Source: Paraglomus occultum (taxonomy: Eukaryota > Glomeromycota > Glomeromycetes > Paraglomerales > Paraglomeraceae). Taken from it: DNA of 45,215 nt. Position 1 is the stretch's first letter; each line of letters begins with the position of its first letter. The stretch covers positions 1 through 45,215 of the forward strand of contig CAJVPJ010000098.1 in NCBI GenBank assembly GCA_910592205.1, read 5' to 3'. Made by a program: the position numbers and the translations under genes. Of this stretch, positions 22,171 through 35,075 are shown in pieces. The notes beneath the pieces were generated by a model. It worked only from the letters and a program-made list of their open reading frames with translations, was not told the DNA's origin and did no database searches.

Positions 22171-24451
22171 TCAATCCTCTTCTCTCTCTCTTTTCATTCG
22201 CACCAAGCATGCCTCCAACTCATCCTTGGCTACTTCTAACCGTTGTATTAAGACTCTGTTTAATCGCCTCTGCAATCTCCTTGTTAACTGCGAAGGATCA
22301 GTTACATTGTCGGGCATAGCGTTCCTGATTGCCTTGCGTTCCTCTGAAGAGACTCCACTCGATTTATCAAGTTTTGCAAGTTGTCGTCGAAGGAATTTGG
22401 TTAATTCTGTTAGGCCGTCTATCTCGGTCGAGCAGAGGGAGTGTGGAGCGTCTATTCCGTGATGGAAGAAGAATTTAGTGAGATCGTTACAAGTTGAAAA
22501 ACATGTACATATCATTATATCATGTTTGGATAACAGCAAGAGCTGCAAAACTCATCTATCACCATTCTTCATCTTGCCGTAAGGTTTGTTATTATCCGTC
22601 TTCTCATCGATAATATTTACCTTTAAGTATATCACAATAATATACTCCTGCATACCAAATCATCCTTTCGAAGTAGGGAAATCGGTACTTTAATGGTACA
22701 TGAGCTCGTCGCTCTAACTCAAACGTCCGTAACTGACCGCTGATGCCCATACTGTGTAGAAAATTACCGCCAATTACAATTGAATCGGCAGGTGTAAAGA
22801 CTGCATGGATCCAGCCTGTTGGGATTATCCTATGAGGTTATAAAGCAAATACGTTGGAGTTAGTTAAATATGTATGTGTATGTGCGTGCGTGCGTGCGTG
22901 TATGTGTGTGTGTGTGTATGCGTGTGTGTATATGTATACGACCGTAACAACAATCTATTACGATTATTCCTAATACCATCGTTATCATCAATATCATCTC
23001 GTCCTTTCCTACTCTTTTTCCAAACTCACAACTTACATCGTGTTTCCAGTCTTCAACTTGACGATTTGACACTCTTTGACAAAATCAGCGAAAAAATTCA
23101 AACTCTGGTCAGGAGAACTAATCCATGATTCATATCTCTTCATATTTTTCGGTGTCGGTTCGATGAAGTAGAAATTTTTCTCTCCTCTAATGATGTGGTA
23201 GAACACGGATGTTCCTCCAAAGTCTATGTGAAAATCGGTATACGAATCTTTAACTGACATTAGACAGTATAACTGAACTTTGGGATATTCCGTTAAACGG
23301 AGATGCCGTGGCCAGACGTTTTCGATCCAGTCAAGTTCTCGTACGATGCGAGGACGTACTATTTGAGATGCAAAGGGCGTGTCGCTGACTTCGAGAGATA
23401 TTACATTTAATGTATCTGTGCGATTTGGGTCTTCGAAGAAGGCTGCCCAGGATTCCATGGTCCAGCCTTGGAGTTCTTGCTGTGTGGAGACGTCTATTAC
23501 GTCGACTGGATGGTCGAGGCCTTTTGTATAGGAATTGGGGAAAGTTGACAATTAAAAACGAGGGCATGGAGAGGTGGGAGGGTGGGGAAGAGTGGAATGG
23601 GAAAAGTGTTAATGTAAATAAAACGAGTTGAATATTATTAATTTAATTGTAGTTAATAAAGACTGTCTATCTTTTTATTAAAACTAGCTTAATTTTTTAA
23701 CCAAAAGACAAACGGTTTGTTTTATAGTTACCGACAAATGGTTGTTTTGCAAAAAGAACTGTTTTTCTTTAAAAGAAAAACAATAATAACGGTTCCCTTG
23801 CATGCAAGCCTCTTGTCCAACTATTCGTTTCTTTACAGTTTAATATCAAACCAGAACAAAAACTATTACTTGTACATAGTATAATTATCGTTTTTCCTTA
23901 CCAACAGCTACGGCAATATCACTCACGGTAGTGTCTGCGCCAGGCATGACCATATCCAAACCCTCAGCGTCCTCTATTATAATCGGTTCGTCAAATCCAT
24001 TCTTCTTGACCCATTCCAATGTCAATTCACTGCCTCTCATTTTTTTAAACCTATTAGCTGTAAACCTCTTTTCTTCCAATAACTTCTTCCACTTGTTTCC
24101 GCCTCTCTCCCCCTTTGTACAAGCTGCCATATCTCCATTATCTAAATCGGCATAATTGATCCTCGAATGCTCTCTCGTTGACGTGCGTAGCCATGTTGTA
24201 GTCTGCGTGGTAGTCTGTGCACACTTTGAGCACACATAATTCTCTATACGTTCTACGTCGGTCGGGTCTACATTAACACATACAGCATGATACCAAATAT
24301 CGCAGTTGTCGCATTCTATCCAGGTTTCGGTGCGGTCTCTGAGCCAGACGGGAATTGCATCAGGTCCGGTTGGACAGGAGGGACAGGTGAGTGGTTGTTG
24401 CTCTATTTTCACTTCTATCGATGATGATGACGATTGAATTGGATCAGTCAT
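22171..24451 (-). CDS. JHD1: PHD and JmjC histone demethylase, JHD1/KDM2 type
   Basis: Exons 24451-23902, 23520-23037, 22829-22621 and about 22550-22171; the joined frame is open for 540 residues. True ATG (MTDPIQSSSSSIEVK). PHD finger 23-77 with the Cys4-His-Cys3 pattern (CPSCP, CDNCDIWYHAVC, CSKC), a reader of methylated histone tails. JmjC iron ligands: His281 and Asp283 in FHIDFGGTSVFYH, and His353 in MIIPTGWIHAVF, followed by GGNFLHS. The family removes H3K36 methyl groups in the nucleus with Fe(II) and 2-oxoglutarate. The C-terminus is helical and charged. Intron 1 is 381 bp; intron 2 (23036-22830) holds a TG/CA repeat. The start of the last exon is the weak point: a GAG acceptor at 22551 keeps the frame, but the first about 20 residues do not look conserved, so the true junction may lie nearer to KFFFHHGIDAPHSL. 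Confidence 0.88.
22868..22940. repeat. TG-rich microsatellite in demethylase intron
   Basis: Imperfect TG/TATG/CGTG tract of about 70 bp on the plus strand, inside intron 2 of the JmjC gene. Transcribed as a CA-rich tract, which can influence splicing; no effect can be shown from sequence. Confidence 0.8.
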
Positions 24452-25753
24452 CTGTATTATTTGTAATCGATAGGCAGTCGGTTACCGATGTGGGTCCGTA
24501 AGATTTGTTTGGGGAGGCAGATGTCAGAGGATTGGTAGGGGGTCTGGGGGCTTTTGCAGGGATTGAGGTTGGATTGTTTGAGGTTGGGATTGATTGATTG
24601 ATTGGGAGTTGGGTTGTTCTCTATTACGATGGATGATCGACTGTTGATCGGAGTTAATGGCAGTTATGGTACAATGCACTGGTTGGTAATATGTGACCAG
24701 GAGACAAACAAAATGCACAACAAATAAAATAAGCAACAATAGAAAGCTAAATTTAACCTATCAAAATTTTACGAGTAAGTCACGTGAATTAATACGGTTT
24801 CCTTTAGTTTGAAAATCCAAGTTCCGGATAATCTATACACTGACGTGTTTGCACAAAGAAATGTTATTTGTAGCAACGCGCTGACAAAGCAGATGCAGCG
24901 AGCATCAAGTTCGGTCATTGAACAGCAGCGGAGGAACGGGTGGGGGAAGAGGAGTGACGGCAAGTGACAAACTGAAGAGAAACGCCCGCCAAAAAACAAA
25001 CTCTCAGATCTGAACGAAGGTGGAATTGCGGTGGTTTCAAGTAAAGTACACATGTATGGGACTTGCCTACGCTCGTGTACTCATGTCTCATGAACTGATC
25101 GTACAATCTGACCGAAATTACGAGAGAATCGCGCGCGCAGTGAATGTTGTTGGCGATAAATTCATGCGTAGTATGTAAAGGGGCCTTTTTCATTCAGATA
25201 ACTCGAACTACATGAACTGTTCAAACATATTAATGCCATTCCATTAAACAAGTGCAAAGACTTTTCCGTTGAGATGAAATCCAAACAATGATTACGTGTA
25301 CTTGGATCAAAGAACCTGCTTTAAAGACTTCCTGCCCAATCTACGCATTCCCTTTCAACTCCGTGTATGAACTCCCCACATTTTTTTCCCTGTCCGGGGA
25401 TAACCTTTTTGGAATATTACATTGCACTCTCAAGTACCCAAATGCCTCCCATTCCCAGATTCACTTCAGATCAGCAGCACATTAAATGCCGCCGATTATC
25501 TAGAAATCTAACTCTATTTAGTTAGACACCATTGTGAATTAGAGAAATATCTGTATCACACAACAAGTAGTTTTTGTTATATGTCGGATACGTACATTTA
25601 TCAATTACATACTAAAGTTTATTTTACATAATAAAAATGCATTATTGTATCTATCATTCGAAAATCATTAACTACATGTAAAAATAATTGCGTATTTCTA
25701 AAATTATCGATTCATCTTCAACTATAAATAATACTACTTTTTTTTTTCTTGTA
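24452..25753. other. intergenic stretch, 5' region of the demethylase
   Basis: 24452-24740 is rich in CAA/CCAA on the minus strand and reads like a 5' leader of the demethylase gene; an in-leader open frame begins at a TTG, not an ATG. 24770-25500 is somewhat GC-richer but has no supportable gene. 25500-25753 is the AT-rich 3' flank of the RhoGAP gene. Confidence 0.4.
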
Positions 25754-28700
25754 TCAAAGACCCTGGTTTTCCTTTTGTTGTTCAGTATAAACCTCATACA
25801 TCGAATCTCGAGATGTATAATTTCGGACTGTCAATCGCTGTTGACGAGTTTCTAGTTCGCCTGCTGTTTCTTCTTGTCCGGAATGTCCTTGCTGTCCATG
25901 AACGATCGAAGGTGACAATGATGATAGCTGGGAATGTTCATCTGATGATTGATCGTCCTCCGTCAACACGGTAAAATCATTCATTTCATCATCCGATTCA
26001 TTGTCTGTAATCACTTTTCGGGTAATGCGCTTTTCTAACCCTACTAAAACTTCAGGTACACTGTGCATGAATTGCATGCTATTTCGATTACTTCTCCCAT
26101 TCGATTCTTCGCGGATGCGTCCAATAGTATGAGGCGATACCGATGATGGCGTTTCGTTGGTATCAAGTCGTGGAGATTGTGATTGAGAGGAAGAAGATCG
26201 AGAGTGAGAACTCGAATGAGAAGGTGTGAGTGAGTGAGTACCAAAACGTGTCTGAGATGGAGAGCGGCGATGAGAGCCTTGTGAATGTGAACTATGAGAC
26301 GAGCTGGAATTTGTCTTGGAATCTGCCTCGAGACTTCTCGGCGCCGCGGCTCCACTTGCATCAGTGTAGAAGATATAATCAAATTCGGAAAGAAGCAGAT
26401 TGAATACCCCAGTCGGAATACCAAGCGTAGGGGAGAATACTATTCCGACGTTGCGCATTGTCATCTTGTTGATGTCTGCATTCTGAACAATGCGTATCAA
26501 GTGTCCTGTAAGCGTACGCAGAAGAGTATAATTGGCTAGAGGTATTGCTGATACTAGACGTCCCAGTTCATTCACACGTTCACGTCTGTCCAACAGATCT
26601 ACAAAAAATTTTGCATGTAAGAATAAAGTATATAATCTGGCGTATAATCGATATCATGGCATGTCATATACACAGTTCCCACACATATTTCGTGTTAAAG
26701 AGAAACACTTACCAACAACTTTTACAAATTCAGGATGCAAGTCGCGGGTAAGAACACTAGTCGGTAATTCCCTCAAATACAACTTCAACAGTCCGGTAAC
26801 AGCATGCACATCATATGGTTGGCCTTCAGCCAACAAATTCACATCTCCCTCGGAATTAAACCTATCCTTTAACATCTTTATCACGTTGGCCGAACCATTT
26901 AATCTGTATATTCCTTCTTCGAAAGCGGCACCTTTTGCGTCCAGATATTCGACGCATCTGTGTACTATAGCAGGTAATTCATAGCCTTCCTTGATCCTTG
27001 ATGCTGCTATAGCTTGATCCAATGGCACTCCGAACACAGTCCTAACGTGATCGGAATTAATTTGTGTCGGATGTTTTCTCTTTTCGCTGAGACTATAACC
27101 AAGAATATTCTTTCCAAATAGAGTCATTCTAGCACCTCGCCTATCCTTGTCGTCTTGTCGCCGTAATTGTCCATTGGATGTTTCACGTAGACTTCGCAAG
27201 TATGATTGATACGCTTGTTGGTTCATATTCTCAAGTGATGATGTATCTACAATGTTGCGTATTCGGTCAGGATCTTGCGGTCGTGGTGATTTCTGTGAAG
27301 GGTCATAATGAGGAGCCTGCGATTGAAGCTGAGCGTTGGGCGATTGTGCTTGATATATTGATGAGCTTGGTGAAGTTGACAGAACCGAATCATTCGGGTT
27401 CGCTTGTAGTTGTAGTTGTTGCTGCTGTTGTTGCTGTTGCTGTTGCTGTTGCTGCATTAAGCTTTCTTCTTGCGCCTGTTGTATGGCTAAATCACTTACA
27501 ACCAGTTTATTATATACCCCATCTTCTCTTGACAGTTGTGATATCGGTTGCGCGTTCATCTTCGAAATGTTCGGTATCTTTTTATTCTCCCTTTCTCTTT
27601 CTCTCTCTCTCTCTTTTTCTTTTTCCCTTTCTCTCCCCCGCTCTTCTACTTCTTCTTTCAGTTTAAACCTTTTTTGCGTCTCTTCATCAGTAATCGCAAC
27701 ATACTCTAGCAGTGCTTCTACCCATTCATCACGATCAGCGTCACTCTCTGCACACAAAACATGTTTTGTTTGGGCCTTGGACCCCGGTTTCGGTTCCAGA
27801 ATAAGAAAAGCATGTCGATATTCGTTCTCGTCACTTCCCATTGAATCTGACTCTACTGGAGCTGTGTTTTGTTGCCTGCCTATTTGTGCATGCGTCAAAC
27901 GAATCGAACCAAGATGAGGTCCACCTTTCTATTAACAAAAAATTCAGGGATAAACACTATTAGAATTAGTTATGACCTGCGTAAACGTAATCAAAGAAAC
28001 TTACAGATTCATAATAATCCAGAACTGATTTTGTAAGAACAAAGTAACGAGTCTTCCATACACGAAAGCTCTTGCCCCTTTTGGTCAGGTAACCTTCTTT
28101 GTGTCCAGTAAGCTAATAAATCATAAAGACACCACTATTAAAATATGTACTAGAGTTTAAGTCATTTCATCATTATTGTCTCATACCTGATAATCCGATT
28201 TCTCGGGTTCGATAACATTTGAACTGAGGAATTCACATAAATCTCTGTTGTCATTCCATGGCAAGTTAACCACGTGCTGAAGATACCGCTCAAGAGCCAG
28301 CTAAATATAATGGGACCATATTATAAGCGAATCCAAGATTTTCAACAGCATTAGCTTCATAACCTGCTTATAAGCATACCTTGCGCTGATCTGATTTACT
28401 TGGAGCATTAGTCGTGAATAAATTCTTGTCAGGCAGCTTTCCAATTTTTTTTATAAAACTAGTTGTCTGATGTAACTTGAGCTATAAACAGAAAAATACG
28501 TTATGACTGTTAGTAATCATACATTACTTGTGAGCGTTACGAGTACGTACATTATTAAATATCTAACCGTACCTTTGCATCCAGTGTCAAAAAATCCGAG
28601 TATTTCTTGCTAACACGCCAAAGTTCTTTACCAGTTCCGATAGTAACCCCATCCTCGTTTGTTTTTGCCTCGTACACAGCAATAGTAAAAGCAAGAACTT

Positions 28701-30762
28701 CTTTTGCCCTATCATTAACTTCTATTGTACTCCCTATCACTTTAACCGTTATACTGGATATAGGATCGTTTGGAGTAGGTTGTGATTGAGTGGGTACGTT
28801 TTTATGTGAATCTGTAAACGTACTGTCTTTAGGAGAAGATAAAACTGCAGCAAAGTTAATCGCAGGCTCATCCGACCCAGCCGAAAAGTTAATTATGGTA
28901 TCACTAGCTTTTGTCGGACGCGATAATGTCTGTGATTCGGAATTGTCAGTGTTTCTAGTTCCTGCATACTGGTCTACTTCTGCATGGCTAATACGAGGTA
29001 AAGAGTCCATACGAGGAAAAGTGTTCATTCGTGACTGGACACCAGCCCGTTGCTGAGAATTCTCAATGGACAGGGACTGAGAACCAGATTTTACTGGCGG
29101 TGACAGAGGCTGAGATGTCTGTCCAGCAGTAGACGTGGTATTAATTACAGTAGGCTCGGCGACAAACGTCTTTGTTCCAAATTTAAGTTCAGACGCAGCC
29201 ATACTTGTTACAGATGTAGACTCGGATATGACAGACTCTGACAAACCCACGTTTTCTACCGGCGTAGATTCAACGTTCCTTAATAATGTAGACTCGACAA
29301 TTGCACTTGTCACGGACGTTGATTCAGATGCAGTACTCGACAAAGCAACCGGTTCGATCAATGTCACAACAGACGTAGGCTCACTGACAGGAATAGCAGT
29401 CGGCGATAAAGAATCTTTCCTCCTTATTTCGTCACTATCACCATCGGCGTAGCTACGGGGAGACCTCGGTGAAGAAGATAATACAGGCGATTTCACTGCC
29501 GGTGGGCTATTTAGAGGTGAAGTAGATCGTCCGGATGATCTCGAACTAGCGGGAGGACTGTGTGAACCAGGCAATCCGGGAGACTTCATCCCAGGAGGAA
29601 GCCCACTTCGAGGTGAACTGGGCAGCCCTACAAAGGTTCCCGATTCACCCGTCCTTCGCAATGGAATACCACTCAATCTATGCCCCTTTTTATTACGATT
29701 TGACGATGAAGTGGACTCTGTTGAATCGACATTGTCCAATGGCGTTGGATCTTGATGATGTACGGCAAGGGATTCTTGTGCAGGGAATTTTGATATAGAC
29801 GATTCATACGCACTCGTACGGGACGGTGATGTACTTCCGCTGTCCTGTTCCGAGATGGTCACTTGGAGAGTGGGTGTCTTATTGAGTTGCTGGTGGTCGG
29901 ACTGTGGGGGCGATTCGCTTATTGGAAGCGGCTGCGTTGTTTCATCTGCCGAGTTAGTAGTATCGTACATGTATAGTGATGAAAAGGAAGAAGTAGAATC
30001 TTGACGATCATTCGTAGCGATATTCTCTAATGAAATTTTTATTATTTGACGGCCATCCTCTTGTTGTTGCTGCCGTTGCTGTTGCCGTTCTTGCTCTTGT
30101 ACTTTCTCTTGAACGTCTACATGTTCCTGTTCTTGCTCTTTCTCTTGCTCTTGCTCTTGCTCTTGCGGTAGTTGAACATGTTCTTGTACTTGTGCGTATT
30201 GTAGTTGTTGTCGCTGCTGCTGCTGCTGCTGTAGTCGAACACGTTCTTGTATTTGTTGTTGTTGTTTCTGCTGCTGCTGCTGCTGCTGCTGTTGCTGCTG
30301 CCGTTGTTGATGTTGATATGTAGAATTAAATTCTCGCTCGCTGTGAGTTTCGTCGACAGTTGCAGGCAAGTTTGACGATTGAGGTAAGCGCGTACTGGTT
30401 GGAGAATGAGTGCTAGTGGGGTAGATTTGTTGAGAACGTGGTCCAGCGTCTCTGCCATTTATCTGATTTGTGTCAATTGTAACTCTGTTATTAGCCGAAT
30501 TTTCCGTTTGATTTAGAGCTTCAAGCTCTCTTATTCTTGCAGACAAACGATCTTTCTCGTAAGCCAACTTTTGGTTATCTTTTTGTAGGTTATGAATGAC
30601 AGCCTTTTGCTTTTCAATAATTTTCCATAACTGGTCGTTCTGAGTTCTTAGAAATGTCCTTTCGTTAACCGCCTGTTGTAATGCTGTCTCTACGTTGGTA
30701 TCATCCAAGTGTCTTTGTGAATTATCAACGGAAACCGCTGACTGCTGTTGCGAAGCCGACAT
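25754..30762 (-). CDS. BEM3: PX-PH-RhoGAP protein, Bem3 type
   Basis: Exons 30762-28573, 28481-28380, 28300-28187, 28112-28005, 27928-26713 and 26598-25754; all GT-AG; joined frame of 1524 residues. The N-terminus is a coiled coil (about 20-90, leucine/charged heptads). A long low-complexity region with poly-Gln, Gln-Glu repeats, Ser/Pro-rich blocks and an EST-rich repeat follows. PX about 669-802 (SSITVKVIGSTIEV ... RYLQHVVNLP) and PH about 806-915 (EGYLTKRGKSFRVWKTRYFVL ... DEWVEALLEYV) bind phosphoinositides. A charged Glu-Arg and poly-Gln linker leads to RhoGAP about 1136-1320, with the arginine finger at about 1180 in GIYRLNGS and the conserved LLKLYLRELP. The family switches off Cdc42 at polarity sites, so this gene probably controls hyphal tip growth. 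Domain order and introns at domain edges agree with Bem3. Intact; the C-terminal tail is Ser-rich and probably disordered. It lies in tandem with the demethylase gene. Confidence 0.93.
27418..27465 (-). repeat. poly-Gln coding repeat in RhoGAP gene
   Basis: CAG/CAA run encoding 13 Gln in the linker between PH and RhoGAP, followed by LQLQ. The CAA/CAG mix limits slippage but length variation is likely between strains. Confidence 0.85.
30050..30320 (-). repeat. Gln and Gln-Glu coding repeats in RhoGAP N-region
   Basis: Imperfect triplet repeats encode several Gln runs of up to about 11 residues and an alternating EQEQEQEKEQEQEH block. Predicted disordered; such tracts often vary in length and may promote condensate formation, which is only inference here. 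Confidence 0.85.
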
Positions 30763-31040
30763 TTCGATCTATGTAGCTCTTATAAGTAAATGTTTTATTC
30801 TACAATCACTCTCTTTATATATTACGCATTTGTCTGAAAAATAAGACGTGCGGAAAACCGAGAGTGACTTTTGTGAAGGGAAAAAGAGTAGGGTGAATTT
30901 GCAAGCAAATTTCTTTTAATGGAGGGGATATTATTTTTATTTTTAATTTTTAATTTCTTTTTTCAAGTATGTTCTGACAGTTTGAAATTTTATGGAAGAA
31001 GAATTCGCCAGGAATGGTTCTTGTTAATTGGTAAATATCC

Positions 31041-31250
31041 AGTTTGGATCATTATCATTTAAATGTGCCACCTTACTCGTTACGGAAATTACTGAAGTGC
31101 ACTATTGTTCAAAAGATCGCCGGTGGAACCAAGAAAGGATTGGGACCTGCAGACGATGATTTGTATACCGAATCGAGAGCAATGGATGTACTTTTTTAGT
31201 TTATTAACCTTGGAATGAAACGTGAGAAATTTGGATATACCCCAGAATAA
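31041..31250 (+). pseudogene. decayed coding segment, family not recognised
   Basis: One frame reads SLDHYHLNVPPYSLRKLLKC, then TIVQKIAGGTKKGLGPADDD, then LYTESRAMDVLF, a TAG at 31197-31199, then FINLGMKREKFGYTPE and TAA at 31248-31250. The composition and the balanced mixture of charged and hydrophobic residues look like real protein, unlike the surrounding AT-rich frames. No ATG and no partner exon were found. It could be a fragment of a gene that once stood upstream of the RhoGAP gene, or a transposon piece. Confidence 0.4.
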
Positions 31251-32202
31251 GGTCATGAAAGGTTTCAGCTGTCTAGTTTTCTGTAATTGCATAACAATAC
31301 TGTTATGTATATATAAACTTTAGTAAGAAGGGGAGAAATTAACACTTATGACAATAACGTGACAACACAACTCTCATGTTAATACCCCCCGCAAACTCAA
31401 ATAACTTGATAATGTGTGCTTATGTCATGACCAGTATGAGCGAGTAATAAATAGATAAGGCGCCGTCTTGCTATCTGACAAACTCGGATATTTGTGATAA
31501 GGTTTTGTAAACAAGAATATCATTTAACCGCAATTCCCACTCCTAAAAATGCATACCCTCCATATTTGCATGTAATGAACGTTTCAGGGTTTCTCGGGAT
31601 GCACGTAAGAAAATTTTGTGCGACAGACCAAGCCAGATCTTGTTCATGCAGCTTATTCCTAATGTGATTGAATCCGCAGTCGATCAGTCAGTAAACATAT
31701 GAAACATTTACCGTAAATAACTAGGAACTTGTTTATTTAAAGCTTTACCATTGCCAATACAAGTACAATGTAGAAATGCAACATTGCCATTAGCAGTTCA
31801 ATCGAAGACGTGCGCGCGCTAAGTTAATTTTATGCAAGGTTAGAGTGCATAATGGGTATATCATACATCTTAGACGTGCTAATTAAGTATTAATAATAGT
31901 TGCCATTATTGCTGTCGATTAATACGGTTATCGAATAACGATCTACATTTTATTGCAGTATTATATTTATTGTACGGTATATCCATTCGCATTTGCGCTG
32001 TACTCGTAAGATTATGCAGTCTTGGGAATAAAAATTATTGCAGCAGTAATTATATAAGCCAGCATTTTATATTTAAAATGGTGACAAGATTACATACGAA
32101 ATGACACGATACAAATGGCATGGTTTTACTTACAAATTACGTTACGCTATTGTGAAGCTTGCCCTTGTAATAATAAACCTAGTCGATGTAGTCAAAGAAA
32201 AA

Positions 32203-32290
32203 GGGGTAATTGGGGTAGCTGGGGTAGCTGGGGTATCTGGGGTAGCCGGGGTAGCCGAGGTAGCCGGGATAACTGGGATATCCGGGGTAG
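32203..32290 (+). repeat. G-run minisatellite, 9-bp unit
   Basis: About ten copies of a 9-bp unit close to GGGGTAGCT; the first six start at 32203, 32212, 32221, 32230, 32239 and 32248, and later ones are diverged (GAGG, GGG, GGG, GGGG). Six G4 runs separated by 5-nt loops fit the quadruplex pattern. The array is in frame for Gly-Val-Ala-like tripeptides, but there is no evidence that it is translated. Confidence 0.85.
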
Positions 32291-34886
32291 GCCGTAGTCC
32301 GCAATCAATTCTTTCGGAGACATTTACAAGCCTGAAAGCATAATTAATTTGACTCGAGAATTTACAACATCGAGATACATGTGACAGCGTAACATATGAT
32401 TCCTAAATTGGTATGTTGTGGCGGTGGCTTGATCGTACTTCTCACATGTTAACCAATTTACGTTTACAAGATAGTGCTAGTTTGTAGCGTAAATATATCG
32501 ATTATGTGCCACATGCTTTGCATGCCGCCACCAATTTAATTACATCATTCTCGTCTTAATTACAGTATTTCTATTCCACATAAGTCTCCTTGTGCCACTA
32601 TTAGTAATGCTGATAACAATAATGACAGCAATTCAAGGGACTAGACTTTTGTTTACTATATAGCTCGTCTTTTTTTCCGAGAATGAACCAATTTTAAACT
32701 GCAAAGTTCAAACATCGATTACAACGAGATTTACTCCGTTTGTCATTATTCATGTGAATACCCTCCTACCGTATATTTTTAACCCAAATAAATGTGTCTT
32801 AATTACGCCATCGCATCACGCATGTTACATATTCAAACATAAACATTCTCCCTAAATGCATACTCTACTTTTTAAGAATACTTATTTCAATTAATACCCT
32901 GCGCGTGACTCTTTCGGCAACTGCTATATGTATACATCAGACGGAAAGGAGATAACTATATTTAGTCAATTATCTAGCCAGTCTGAGTATATTTGGATTG
33001 CAAATTCTTCGAGACATGTATATTAAACAGAAAGAAAGTTAGCACAACGAAAAGACTTTATCAAGTGTACGCCATCGTGACCAGGCAACTGACGTAATGC
33101 ACCCGTGAGTGTAAAAATAATAATAACAGGCTTATCATTGCCTTTCATACTGTTTGTTATGCATAACAAAAATAAACATACATTTAATGCGTTATTGATA
33201 CTAACAGTGTCCTTCACTTCTTTAGCTAGTTGATCAGTTAGTTTATTTTCGCTGGATCGTCAGCCTCCATGCTGTTGGTATCAGAAATTTTCACCTTCTG
33301 TGACGCATGAATTAATTCACCGACAAAAGTTTTGAAACGAGAATATTAATAATATAGTTGAAATATACCAAGAATATTGGTCATGTGCACTTGGAGAGTT
33401 TTATCTGTACAAATTTGGTATGCACTGTTCACGTGCATTTAATTTTGGAAAGTTCATTCTTGAAACAAAAGATGGGGTAAAAAATTCAAACTTGCAATAA
33501 AAAAATGGTTAGAATCGGCTATTTATGTTGGAAAACTGATTCTTTTTCGTTACGCTTGGTGGTAATGCTTGATCGATGGAACAACAAGTATTTCGTTACG
33601 AGAGGACATAAAGCATATGCTTACTTGATTGCAACGGTTACAAACGCATTTTTGTTAGTTCTATAGTTAAGAACTTGTATTCGATATCAACTGTTAGTTA
33701 TCTAATATTTTATTGCTGCTTAATATATTATAGTTCAAAACTATTGACTGACTGAATTAATTTAAAAAAAACGTTAGCGTAATAAAAACTATTTGTAAAC
33801 GTGTGATTGTAAATTAGTATCAACTTTTCATTAACACCATAAATGCCTGACTTTTGCAACAAAATGTGGCGCTAAAACGCCCTTTTATCTTTTACGTTGC
33901 ATTTCCAACTGAATTAATAACGTTGATGTGACTAAATATTAAAAATGTTAAAAATAAGTAATAGTGCAATTATGGTTTTCTAAAGAATATCAGCAGAGGA
34001 GATTTGGTATGACACACATTTACAGAGAAAATACATTTTTTGTAAGAAATATTGTTTACAATTCTATTGATCTGATATAATTCAACATAATTCTGTGAGC
34101 AAATTAGAGTGGGTCAAAAAACCAACTTTTTCGACCGGGCTATCAAGCATAGTCAGATAGATAAATTGCTTTCCTTCGTACAAAGAAGCCTGCTGCACGA
34201 AACACTCCAGTAGCTCAACGTTAACTATTACATACCGTACCCCAAATTAATGCCAGTATAAAATGGAATTTGAACAGAGATGATTGGTTAAAGAGTTATA
34301 TTATTTCAATTCGTTGGCACCAACTCCTTTGGTTTCATGGTTTATGTATAGATTACTAAATCGCATGATCGACAATGGCAACTTACGTGTAACATGTCTA
34401 AAATGATAATGAACTTTCCCAAAATCGCCTGGATGTCGAATTGGCTGGGAAGTGATTGTAAATATACAGACTGTCATATGTTTTGAACAAAAAAATTCCC
34501 GGAGGCTCCCGCAGCGATTTATTATGTTATCAAAGTACCATAATGAGATGGGGGAGAAGTGGGAGGAGTGCAGCATATATATTAGTGCGACATTAAAATT
34601 TTACATAAGTTTGTCATAAAGCATACTGAGGGTCCAACGGGTAAAAAGAGTTTCGTTCCACAGAGGTAAATCAAGACGTTTGGATTACCCAGAATTCAAA
34701 ATGATTAATACGAAGTGTTTGGTTATCAACGAGGAAAGTTGTATCCAAACAGATAAATAGAATATTTAATATGTACAAACATGGAAGGATGTGTTGATCA
34801 ACTAATGGTCCATGTTGTGTTCCTCCAAAGAGAAAAGAAAACGTTTTTCAGTTTAATACTTTGCCGAAGAGAAGAGGAAGAGTCGA

Positions 34887-35075
34887 TCAATTAAAATTTA
34901 CCAAACGCTGCAATTGCGCAGCCATATTCGAGAAAGATGCCGATTGCGGTCGGTACTGTAAGACAGATCGATTGATATGGGTTCTTTTTAGTACACGTGC
35001 ACTAATATCATCCATTATATCGTTCAATGCACTGATCATTATTAATGATAAGGCAGATTGTTGACTAACTGCCAT
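34887..35075 (-). CDS. small hypothetical ORF
   Basis: 62 codons from a true ATG in a good context (ataaATGGcag): MAVSQQSALSLIMISALNDI and so on, ending QLQRLVNFN. No signal peptide or known domain. A GTAAAT donor lies inside the last codons, so a further exon is possible. It may equally be chance. Confidence 0.22.
   Translation of the reverse strand: MAVSQQSALSLIMISALNDIMDDISARVLKRTHINRSVLQYRPQSASFSNMAAQLQRLVNFN

Noticed and set aside
24524-24739. 71-codon frame upstream of the demethylase
   Set aside because: Begins at TTG and lies in the Gln/Pro-rich 5' leader; no independent promoter or domain.
27483-27917. Plus-strand open frames rich in Ser/Leu
   Set aside because: Antisense shadow of the charged and poly-Gln linker of the RhoGAP gene.
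32101-32343. 80-codon frame with Gly-Val-Ala repeats
   Set aside because: Produced by the 9-bp G-run minisatellite; a second frame is open too, so openness is a by-product of the repeat.
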